Positions 50,016 through 56,902 of a stretch of 64,000 nucleotides of DNA are shown in pieces; the first letter of the stretch is position 1; each line of letters begins with the position of its first letter. The notes beneath the pieces are model-generated. The model did not search any database. It was given only the letters and a program-made list of their open reading frames with translations, and was not told where the DNA came from. The stretch is from assembly GCA_016709545.1 (NCBI GenBank), contig JADJMO010000020.1, positions 119,769-183,768 of the forward strand, given 5' to 3'. This stretch comes from Myxococcales bacterium (GTDB lineage: Bacteria > Myxococcota_A > Polyangia > Polyangiales > JADJMO01). A program made the position numbers and the translations under genes.

Positions 50016-51854
50016 ATGGCTCAGAAGATTCTGGCGTCCCGCTCCGACGAGGGCGCGCCGCCGACCGACCTGGTGAAGGCCAAGGTCGATCAGGTCGTGC
50101 TGACGCGGAGTCCTTCGCGCGTGCTGGCCGAAGCATTCGCCCTCGGCTTGAAGAAGACGCAGCTCGAGGCCGCCGTGATCTACGACGGCCGCTGCGTCAC
50201 GAGCGCGGCGCCCCGGCCCGAAGAGCCCGAGCCCGTCCTCGACGACCCCACCTTCGACCCGACCGCGCAGTCGCTCACGCTGGCGCGCGCGGGCATCGGC
50301 GTCCCCCCGGCCGTCCACCTCGAGCGGTTCGCCGCGCCGGGGCGGCTCATGCTCACCGACGATCCGCGCCTCGCGACCGTCGGCGGCGCCGGCATGCTCA
50401 CCGTGGTCGTGTCGAGCGCCCAGCTCGCCCGCGCGCTCGTCGAGGGCGTGGCCACCATCCGCGCTCCGCGCAGCGTGCAGGTGCTGCTCTCCGGTCGCAC
50501 CCGGCCTTTCGTCTGTGCGCGCGACGCGCTGCACGAGCTCATCCGCCGTGGCCTCGAGGAGACCGTGCGCGGCGTCGAGCAACGCACGGGCTGCCCCGTG
50601 GTCCTCGAGTTCGCGGGTCCGAGCGCCAAGCTGCTCAGCGTGGCGGAGCGCGCCGTGCTCGCCTCCGTCGCCCCGCTCGTCGGCGCGTGCGGCGCCCTCT
50701 TCATCAGCGACGAGAAGACCGAGGCCTACCTGCGCGATCAGCGCCGCAGCAAGGCCCACCGCGCGCTCGTGCCCGACGCGGGCGCCCCGTGCGAAGAGGT
50801 GGTCAACATCGACCTCGCCACGGTCGACCCGCTCGTCCTCGATCCGGTCGGTGCGGTGCGCAGCGTGCGCGACGTCGCCGGCAAGCCCGTCGCCCAGGTC
50901 ATCCTCGGCGGCGACGCCACCGCGACCGCGCGCGACTTCCTCGCCGCGGCCACGCTCCTCAAGAGCAAGAAGATCGGGCCCCGGCTCGACTTCCTCATCG
51001 CGCCGCCCTCGCGCCAGATCCTCGAGATCCTCGCCAAGACCGGCGCGCTCACCGACCTGCTCGCCACCGGCGCGCGGCTCGTCGAGCCCGATCGCCTCGG
51101 CACCTACGGCGAGCTCTACCCGCCGCCTCCGCTCGAGATCGGCGTCTCGGTCCGCACCTCGGATCCTGAGCCCTGCGCGCCCGGCGCCGGCTGCTACGTC
51201 GTCAGCGCCGAGACCCTCGCGTACACGGTCGCGCACAGCCAGATCGGCGACCCGCGCGCGTTCAAGCGGCCCGTGCGCGTCCAGATCCCGCGCGAACTCC
51301 CCACCGAGGACCAGCTCGTCGTCCGCGAGCGTCGCGACGCTCCGGGCTCGAACAAGAAGCCGCCGATGCTCCCCGTCCCGCCGCTCGCCGCCGCGTTCAA
51401 GGGCGAGACCGTGCAGGTCTACGAGCCGGGTCTCGTCTACGCCAAGGGCGGCAAGCCCAACGGTCCCGAGCCGCGTCCCAGCGAGATCGCGGTCGGTCCG
51501 TGGCTGGCCGCGTGCTCGTCCGCGGGTGAGGTGCGCCAGGTCGCCGGGCGCAGCGCGCGCCTCGTCGCGCTCGCCAAGCTCCGCGCCGTCGTCGCCGTCA
51601 ACATGCCCCTCGGGCTCGTCAGCCAGCTCGCGGGACACGGCATCGTCTGCCTCAAGGTCGACGACGCGGGCCTCAAGGCGATCAAGGCCTCCAAGGACGT
51701 GCAGATCCCGGCCCCCGCGGTCCTCGGTGCGCCGGGCGCGTCGATCCTCGCGGGCAAGACCAAGGTCCCCGTCACCTGGATCGCCCAGCCCGCCGAGCGC
51801 GCCTGGGTGAGCCAGGGTACGCAGGCGCCCACGCCGCCCGCCGCCAAGCGCTGA
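50016..51854 (+). CDS. aconitase-family protein lacking Fe-S ligands (pseudoenzyme)
   Basis: 612 residues, similar in length and order to the roughly 640-residue bacterial aconitases. Matching segments: MAQKILAS...VKVDQV at the start, SDEKTEAYL (231-239), VNIDLATVDPLVLDPV (264-278), GKPVAQVILGG (289-299), SRQILEILAKTGALTDLLATGARLVE (332-357). The cluster ligands are gone: the SCTN site reads GGDATAT (298-304) and the CGPC site reads PDRLGTY (358-364). The GTDSHT active-site motif reads LTDDPRLAT (113-121). It therefore should not bind a [4Fe-4S] cluster or dehydrate citrate. Role unknown, possibly regulatory or structural. Start ATG 50016. Confidence 0.75.
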   Translation: MAQKILASRSDEGAPPTDLVKAKVDQVVLTRSPSRVLAEAFALGLKKTQLEAAVIYDGRCVTSAAPRPEEPEPVLDDPTFDPTAQSLTLARAGIGVPPAVHLERFAAPGRLMLTDDPRLATVGGAGMLTVVVSSAQLARALVEGVATIRAPRSVQVLLSGRTRPFVCARDALHELIRRGLEETVRGVEQRTGCPVVLEFAGPSAKLLSVAERAVLASVAPLVGACGALFISDEKTEAYLRDQRRSKAHRALVPDAGAPCEEVVNIDLATVDPLVLDPVGAVRSVRDVAGKPVAQVILGGDATATARDFLAAATLLKSKKIGPRLDFLIAPPSRQILEILAKTGALTDLLATGARLVEPDRLGTYGELYPPPPLEIGVSVRTSDPEPCAPGAGCYVVSAETLAYTVAHSQIGDPRAFKRPVRVQIPRELPTEDQLVVRERRDAPGSNKKPPMLPVPPLAAAFKGETVQVYEPGLVYAKGGKPNGPEPRPSEIAVGPWLAACSSAGEVRQVAGRSARLVALAKLRAVVAVNMPLGLVSQLAGHGIVCLKVDDAGLKAIKASKDVQIPAPAVLGAPGASILAGKTKVPVTWIAQPAERAWVSQGTQAPTPPAAKR

Positions 51855-51910
51855 GCTGCGACCCGGCAGGCGCCTTTGACAAGGCGAGAGCCAGCACCAA
51901 CGATCGAGGA

Positions 51911-52816
51911 GTGTCCGAGCTCCCCGATCTGCGGTGCGTGTGCTGGGTCGCGCTGAAGGCGCGCCCTCCGCGGCGCCAGCTGCTCGGTCGCGTCGTGCGC
52001 GGGCTCGTGTTCGCGACGGTGGGCGCGTCGATGTTCGCCGAGGGCGACGCGGTGATCCCCATGCTGATCGGCGGGGTCCTCGGCGGGCTCGGCGGTTCGA
52101 TGAGCGCGGGGCACCCGTTCTCGCCGTCGGCCGGCGTCGCGCTCGTCCCGTGGGGGCTCCTCGTCGAGCGAGCCTCCGACACGAGCGCGATCCGCTGGAG
52201 CGGCGTGCAGACCCTCCACGTCGCCTACCACAAGGCGTACGACGGCTCGGTCTACGCGCGCGTGGAGATCGACTCGATCGCGGGGCGCTTCGTGGGGTTC
52301 GCGCCCGACACGATCGACCTCGGCGCCCTCGGCAACCACCTCGATCGCGTCGTCGCCGCCTCGGCCCGCCCGCTGGCGCTCGACCTCGAAGGGGGCGTCG
52401 CGGTGGAGGACGGCGCGCAGTTCGCGGAGCGCACGCTGAGCGCGGCGCGGCGCCTCGTGTCCACGCTCGGTGAGGCGCTGGGGCTCGCGCCCGCCTCGTA
52501 CCGCGGGGCGCAGATGGCGGCGAAGCACGAGGAGCCGGTCATCGCCGCGCTGCGCGCGCAGGCCGAGCGCGTCTCCGAGCGCGAGGAGGAGCCGTGGGCG
52601 CTCCTCGCCGCCGTGGCGGGGGAGCTGCGGCTGCACCGCTTCGCGCCCGAGCTGCACCGGCTCGCGGCGGCCCCGCACCCGGCGGTGGCGGCCGTGGCGC
52701 GGGCCGCGGTGCAGCGACTGGCCCGCGAGCCGGCCGACGACGCCGACGAGGAGACGCTCGGGTGGTTCGTGGACGCGAACGACCTCGCCACGCTGCGCGC
52801 CTGGAGCCGGGCCTAG
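51911..52816 (+). CDS. hypothetical membrane-associated protein
   Basis: 301 residues from GTG 51911 (GAGG five bases before). Two hydrophobic segments (VVRGLVFATVGASMF, VIPMLIGGVLGGLGGSM) near residues 28-65 are followed by a PH-like beta stretch (VALVPWGLLVERASDTSAIRWSGVQTLHVAY) and helical repeats (EPWALLAAVAGELRLHRFAPELHRLA, PAVAAVARAAVQRLAREP). The order suggests a small membrane anchor with a cytosolic HEAT-like tail. No family recognised. Confidence 0.55.
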   Translation: MSELPDLRCVCWVALKARPPRRQLLGRVVRGLVFATVGASMFAEGDAVIPMLIGGVLGGLGGSMSAGHPFSPSAGVALVPWGLLVERASDTSAIRWSGVQTLHVAYHKAYDGSVYARVEIDSIAGRFVGFAPDTIDLGALGNHLDRVVAASARPLALDLEGGVAVEDGAQFAERTLSAARRLVSTLGEALGLAPASYRGAQMAAKHEEPVIAALRAQAERVSEREEEPWALLAAVAGELRLHRFAPELHRLAAAPHPAVAAVARAAVQRLAREPADDADEETLGWFVDANDLATLRAWSRA

Positions 52817-52824
52817 CCGCCGTG

Positions 52825-52985
52825 CAGAATCAATAGGCGTATGTCGGAAACATAAACGCACTATACGTGTCACATAAACAGTAGATGTAGTTGCATCAAA
52901 CAAGCATCATGCGCACGTTCAATTGCTACAATGGCAGCATGCAAATGCGTTTTGCGTGCGCGAGCAAACGCAGTAACTCCAGGCT
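52825..52985. other. AT-rich intergenic island with hairpin
   Basis: About 160 bases of roughly 45% GC in a genome that is otherwise near 70%, in the convergent gap between the orphan gene and pyrB. It contains CATAAAC twice and an imperfect hairpin, TGCGTTTTGC (52946-52955) against GCAAACGCA (52964-52972). On the minus strand that hairpin is followed by a short T run and could end pyrB transcription. No convincing reading frame. Confidence 0.5.
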
Positions 52986-53050
52986 GCGGCGCCGAGCGTC
53001 GCGGGTGAGTGTCGCTGTCAGGGCGCGCGGGCTCGCGGCGCAGACACAGG

Positions 53051-53944
53051 CTAGGAGGCCACCATCTGCAGCACCGCCATGCGAACGAGCACGCCCGTCT
53101 CGACCTGCTCGAGGATGACGCTGCACGGCCCGTCGGCCACCGCGTCGTCGATCTCGACCCCGCGGTTCATGGGCCCGGGGTGCATCACGATGGCGTCCTT
53201 GGGCGCGCGGGCGAGGGCCTTGAGCGAGAGCCCGAACGTGCGGGAGTACTCGCGGGTGCTCGGGATGAGCACGTCCACCAGGCGCTCGCGCTGCACGCGG
53301 AGCATCATGATGACGTCGGCGCCGTCGAGGGCCTGGTCGAGGCTCGTGCAGATCTGGACGCCCATCTCCGCGGCCCGGGCCGGCAGGAGGGTCGCGGGCG
53401 CGCACCAGCGCACGTGGGCGCCGAGCTTGTTGAGGAGGTGGGCGTTGCTGCGGGCCACGTGGGAGTGCGCGATGTCGCCGACGATGGCCACCGTGAGGCC
53501 CGCGATGCGGCCCTTGTGCTTGCGGATGGTGTAGGCGTCGAGCAGCGCCTGCGTCGGGTGCTCGTGCGTGCCGTCACCTGCGTTCACCACCGCGCCGCGC
53601 GTGTGCTTGGCGACGAAGTGGGGGGCGCCGGAGCTCGAGTGCCGGACCACCACGACGTCGGCGTGCATGGCGTCGAGGTTGCGGGTGGTGTCGAGCAGGG
53701 TCTCGCCCTTGGTCACGCTCGAGCCGCTCGACGAGACGTTGATGACGTCGGCCGAGAGCCGCTTGCCGGCGATCTCGAAGCTCGTGCGGGTGCGGGTGCT
53801 CGCCTCGAAGAAGAGGTTCACCACCGTCTTGCCGCGGAGCGAGACCGCCTTGCGCTCGCCCTCCAGGCTCTGCGCCGTGTCGAGGATCCTCACTGCGTCC
53901 TCGGCCGAGAGATCCGCGATCCCGAGGAGGTGTCGGAAGGCCAT
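53051..53944 (-). CDS. pyrB: aspartate carbamoyltransferase, catalytic subunit
   Basis: 297 residues. Joins carbamoyl phosphate and aspartate in pyrimidine synthesis. Motifs: FFEASTRTRTSFE (carbamoyl-phosphate loop), GDGTHEHPTQALLDAYT, VAIVGDIAHSHVARS and AIVMHPGPMNRGVEI. All catalytic residues I can check are present. Follows tsf on the same strand after 95 bases holding two hairpins. pyrC and pyrI are not in the window. ATG at 53944. Confidence 0.92.
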   Translation of the reverse strand: MAFRHLLGIADLSAEDAVRILDTAQSLEGERKAVSLRGKTVVNLFFEASTRTRTSFEIAGKRLSADVINVSSSGSSVTKGETLLDTTRNLDAMHADVVVVRHSSSGAPHFVAKHTRGAVVNAGDGTHEHPTQALLDAYTIRKHKGRIAGLTVAIVGDIAHSHVARSNAHLLNKLGAHVRWCAPATLLPARAAEMGVQICTSLDQALDGADVIMMLRVQRERLVDVLIPSTREYSRTFGLSLKALARAPKDAIVMHPGPMNRGVEIDDAVADGPCSVILEQVETGVLVRMAVLQMVAS

Positions 53945-53975
53945 CGAGACGGTGTGCTAGCGCCAAAACGCAGAC

Positions 53976-54003
53976 GAGGGAACCTCCTCGCGAAGGTCCC
54001 CTC
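53976..54003 (-). promoter_or_regulatory. hairpin before pyrB, attenuator candidate
   Basis: On the minus strand GAGGGGACCT pairs with AGGTTCCCTC (ten base pairs, one G-U) across an eight-base loop, followed eight bases later by TTTT. It lies 32 bases upstream of pyrB and downstream of the tsf terminator, so it could regulate pyrB. No PyrR-type protein is seen here. Confidence 0.4.
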
Positions 54004-54025
54004 GAAAGCCGCCCAAAGTGGGCGG
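54004..54025 (-). terminator. terminator of rpsB-tsf
   Basis: CCGCCCA/TGGGCGG stem with a three-base loop, followed on the minus strand by CTTTC, starting 14 bases after the tsf stop. The T run is short. Confidence 0.55.
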
Positions 54026-54039
54026 AGGGAAGAAGAGTC

Positions 54040-54695
54040 TCAGCTCTCGGCGGCCAGCTTGGCGACCTCGGCGGCGTAGTCTTCCTTCTTCTTCTCGATG
54101 CCCTCGCCGAGCTCCCAGCGGACGAAGCGGCGGATGTTGATGTTCTCGCCGATCTTCGCCACGAGCTCCGCGCGGAGGCCTCGACGGTCTTGCCGGGGTG
54201 GATGATCGACTCCTGGTCGACGAGACACACCTCGGTGCTCCACTTGGCGAGCTTGCCCTCGATGATCTTGGGCCACGCCTGCTCGGGCTTGCCCTCTTCC
54301 TTGAGCTGCCCCGCGAAGATCTCCTTCTGCTTCGCGACGGCGGTCTCCGGGATCTCTTCCTTCTTCACGAACTGCGCGTTCATGGCCGCGATCTGCATCG
54401 CGGTGTCCTCGCAGAACTGCTTGAAGTCGTCGTTGCGGGACACGAAGTCGGTCTCGCAGTTGATCTCGAGGAGCACGCCGATGCGGCTGCCCGCGTGGAT
54501 GTACGCGTGGAGGAGGCCCTCGCTCGCGACGCGGCCCGCCTTCTTGATGGCTTTGGCGAGGCCCTTCTTCTGGATGATCTCGAGCGCCTTCTCGACGTCG
54601 CCGTTGGCTTCGGCGAGGGCGTTCTTGCAATCCATCATGCCAGCGCCGGAGCGCTCGCGAACTTCTTTGACCTGGGAGGCAGAGAATTCGGCCAT
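54040..54695 (-). CDS. tsf: elongation factor Ts (frameshifted)
   Basis: About 218 residues when repaired. Ts exchanges GDP on EF-Tu. The N-terminal domain has the diagnostic VKEVRERSGAGMMDCKNALAEANGDVEKALEIIQKKG, and the core has EINCETDFVSRND. The last 45 residues (RAELVAKIGENINIRRFVRWELGEG) are in another frame; restoring one C in a CCC run near 54185 (GKTVEALRAEL) joins them. A real frameshift would disable an essential factor, so an assembly error is much more likely. Seven bases from rpsB. Confidence 0.9.
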
Positions 54696-54702
54696 GAGTT
54701 CC

Positions 54703-55581
54703 TCAGTTGCGGCGGTTGCCGGTGACGTTGCCCTGGCCCGGACGACCACGGCCGGCCATGACGACCTGCGGTCCGGGGCCCTGGCCCTCGTTGCTGGCCT
54801 CGTTGCCCTGCTGACCGCGGTCGCGGCCACCACGGCCCTCGTCCTTGCGGCGCTGGACGCCCTCGACGCACGCGTCGGCGACGCGCGACGTGATGAGCTT
54901 GATCGAGCGGATCGCGTCGTCGTTGCCGGGGATGATGAAGTCGATCATGTCCGGATCGCAGTTCGTGTCCGTGATCGCGACGATCGGGAGGCCAGCTTGC
55001 TGGCCTCCTCGACGGCGATCTGCTCCTGGTGCGGGTCGATGACGAACATGAGCGCCGGGAGGTTGGTCATGTTCTTGATGCCGCCGTGGTACTTCTCCAG
55101 GCGCTCGCGCTCGCGCTCGATGAACACGACCTCTTTCTTGGTCAGGTTCTCGTAGGTGCCGTCTTCCTTCATCCGCTCGATGGCGCGGAGGCGCTCGAGG
55201 CCGGTCTTGATGGTGCGGAAGTTGGTGAGCGTGCCGCCGAGCCAGCGGTTGGTCACGTAGAACATGCCGGCGCGCTGCGCCTCTTCGGTGATGATGTCCT
55301 GCGCCTGGCGCTTGGTGCCGACGAACAGCACCGAGCCGCCCGCGCGAGACTTCTTCCACGATCTTCTCGTACGAGCGGCGGAACAGGCGCGCCGTCTGGT
55401 CGAGGTCGATGATGTGGATGCCGTTGCGCGCGCCGTAGATGAACGGCCGCATCTTCGGGTTCCAGCGCTTGGTCTGGTGGCCGAAGTGGACGCCGGCGTC
55501 GAGGAGCGAACGGAGGGGGAGGGGCAGATCGCCCGCCTGGGGAGACGGCTGGCGAACCGCCTCGGTGACAGTCTCGGTCAT
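54703..55581 (-). CDS. rpsB: ribosomal protein S2 (two frameshifts)
   Basis: About 293 residues when repaired. Part of the 30S subunit. N-terminus LLDAGVHFGHQTKRWNPKMRPFIYGARNGIHIIDLDQT, middle VLFVGTKRQAQDII and NRWLGGTLTNFRTI, then AITDTNCDPDMIDFIIPGNDDAIRSIKLI: all S2 hallmarks. Breaks near 55340 (two bases missing in CGCGCG) and 54990 (one G missing), three bases in total, restoring a whole number of codons. The last 50 residues are an unusual Gly/Arg/Asn/Gln-rich tail. ATG start at 55581. First gene of rpsB-tsf. Confidence 0.92.
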   Translation of the reverse strand: MTETVTEAVRQPSPQAGDLPLPLRSLLDAGVHFGHQTKRWNPKMRPFIYGARNGIHIIDLDQTARLFRRSYEKIVEEVSRGRLGAVRRHQAPGAGHHHRRGAARRHVLRDQPLARRHAHQLPHHQDRPRAPPRHRADEGRRHLREPDQERGRVHRARARAPGEVPRRHQEHDQPPGAHVRHRPAPGADRRRGGQQAGLPIVAITDTNCDPDMIDFIIPGNDDAIRSIKLITSRVADACVEGVQRRKDEGRGGRDRGQQGNEASNEGQGPGPQVVMAGRGRPGQGNVTGNRRN

Positions 55582-55783
55582 GTGCGAACTCGCTTTCGGT
55601 TGAGGCTGCTTCCCCCTCTCGCGAGGAGGCCGGCGGAACCCCCGACCGACCGACCTGCCTTCTCGGGCAGAGCCAGCACCAGGGCCGGGAACGACGACGG
55701 AGCCGATTTTCCGCGGAGATTCGGCGCCCGGAATGGGTCGACGAAGCTCTACGGCCCCAGACCCCGGAGGGAAGGGGGCGCGG

Positions 55784-55811
55784 AACCTAGCACAACGGCC
55801 GGCGGTGTCGA
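55784..55811 (-). promoter_or_regulatory. promoter candidate for rpsB-tsf
   Basis: On the minus strand TCGACA and TAGGTT with a 16-base spacer, close to the vegetative consensus and resembling ribosomal-gene promoters. It would give a leader of about 195 nt before rpsB, long enough for the autoregulatory S2 leader known in other bacteria. The rest of the 55582-55825 interval shows no gene. Confidence 0.4.
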
Positions 55812-55825
55812 TAACATCGGTCGCG

Positions 55826-56431
55826 ATGCGCTTCCTCGGGACCTTCCTCGCGCTGTCGGCCGTCGTCCTCCCCGCGAGCGCGGCCGATGGAGACCCGCCC
55901 CCGCCGCCGCGGGGCCCGGCCCAGGACCTGGTGGTCGAGGCAGGCGTGGGGTACGCCGCGGGCGCGTTCAGCGAGATCCAGGGCATCAACCCCAAGGTCG
56001 CCCACGGCATGGTCTTCCACTTCGCGGTCGGGTGGGCCTGGACCATCCGTCCGAACCAGAGCGTCGGCCTCGAGCTCACGGCCGACGGCATGGTCGACGG
56101 CCAGCGGGTCAACGGCCTCGAGAGCACGGGCTCGATCGGCGGCCGCTACGGCGCGCAGGCCTTCGTGGTCGGCGAGCGGGCGCACCTGCGCATCGGCGCC
56201 GGCATGGCGCGCACCCGCTACCAGGTCGACCCGAGCCGGCCCGACCCCTACACGGGGATCGGGGTGACGTTCGCGGCGGGGTACCACGTGCCGCTGATGC
56301 CGAACTCCAAGGGCTGGAAGCGCCCGTACCTCACGGTCGACATCGCCCCTTCGTGGGACTTCCTCGGCGCGGGCAGCGACACGCTCCACCGCTGGACGTT
56401 CGGGCTCCTGATCGGCCTCGCCGTCTACTAG
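55826..56431 (+). CDS. outer-membrane beta-barrel-like protein
   Basis: 201 residues. Signal peptide MRFLGTFLALSAVVLPASAA, then a Pro-rich stretch and alternating hydrophobic/Gly strands (LVVEAGVGYAAGAF, MVFHFAVGWAWTI, GIGVTFAAGYHVPL, WTFGLLIGLAVY) ending in an aromatic residue, as outer-membrane proteins do. Specific function unknown. Its stop TAG shares the CTAG palindrome with the convergent lipoprotein gene. Confidence 0.65.
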   Translation: MRFLGTFLALSAVVLPASAADGDPPPPPRGPAQDLVVEAGVGYAAGAFSEIQGINPKVAHGMVFHFAVGWAWTIRPNQSVGLELTADGMVDGQRVNGLESTGSIGGRYGAQAFVVGERAHLRIGAGMARTRYQVDPSRPDPYTGIGVTFAAGYHVPLMPNSKGWKRPYLTVDIAPSWDFLGAGSDTLHRWTFGLLIGLAVY

Positions 56432-56826
56432 GGGCACTTGCTCATCGTGCCGTCCGCGCCGTGCTGGCACTGCTGGCCGGCGGGACAGGTGGCGCCCTCG
56501 CAGCAGTAGACGGGCACGATCCCGCTGATGCACGTGCCGCTCACGCAGCCGAGGCCCGGGGTGCAGTCACAGGCGGTGGTGCAGCCGCCGCCGGTGTCCT
56601 TCGTCGTCCCCGTGTCCGTCGCGCCGGTGTCCTTCGAGGTCGTGTCGGCGCTCGTGTCGGCCCCCGCGCTGTCCACGACCCCCGTGTCGACGGCCGTGTC
56701 CGTGCTGGTGTCCGCCGTCGACGAATCGGTCGCGGCCTCGCTGCCGGTGTCGGTGGCCGTCGTGACCCCGTCGTCCCCGCCGCAACCAACGAACACAATC
56801 GCACCGAGGGCCAGGAAAAGGCGCAT
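56428..56826 (-). CDS. Thr/Asp-rich cysteine lipoprotein
   Basis: 132 residues. Signal MRLFLALGAIVFVGC gives lipidated Cys15. Then about 65 residues of mostly Thr/Asp/Ser/Gly (DTGSEAATDSSTADTSTDTAVD and similar), a flexible stalk common in this group of bacteria. The C-terminal 50 residues hold ten cysteines (CTTACDCTPGLGCVSGTC, YCCEGATCPAGQQCQ), a small disulfide-rich domain. Surface-anchored protein of unknown role. ATG at 56826. Confidence 0.75.
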   Translation of the reverse strand: MRLFLALGAIVFVGCGGDDGVTTATDTGSEAATDSSTADTSTDTAVDTGVVDSAGADTSADTTSKDTGATDTGTTKDTGGGCTTACDCTPGLGCVSGTCISGIVPVYCCEGATCPAGQQCQHGADGTMSKCP

Positions 56827-56902
56827 TCCCACAGCATAGCTCGCCTTCGCGCCGCAGGGCCGCGCTTGCCGGCCGCGTCCTCCGCGACCATGAAGGGGGC
56901 CC

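Noticed and set aside
52891..53118. A 75-residue gene in the AT-rich island.
   Set aside because: The reading is Arg/Ser-rich with no ribosome-binding site, and it runs into the antisense of pyrB.
54040..55581. Programmed frameshifting in rpsB or tsf.
   Set aside because: No slippery heptamer with a following structure is visible. The breaks coincide with GC runs, and missing bases restore standard sequences.
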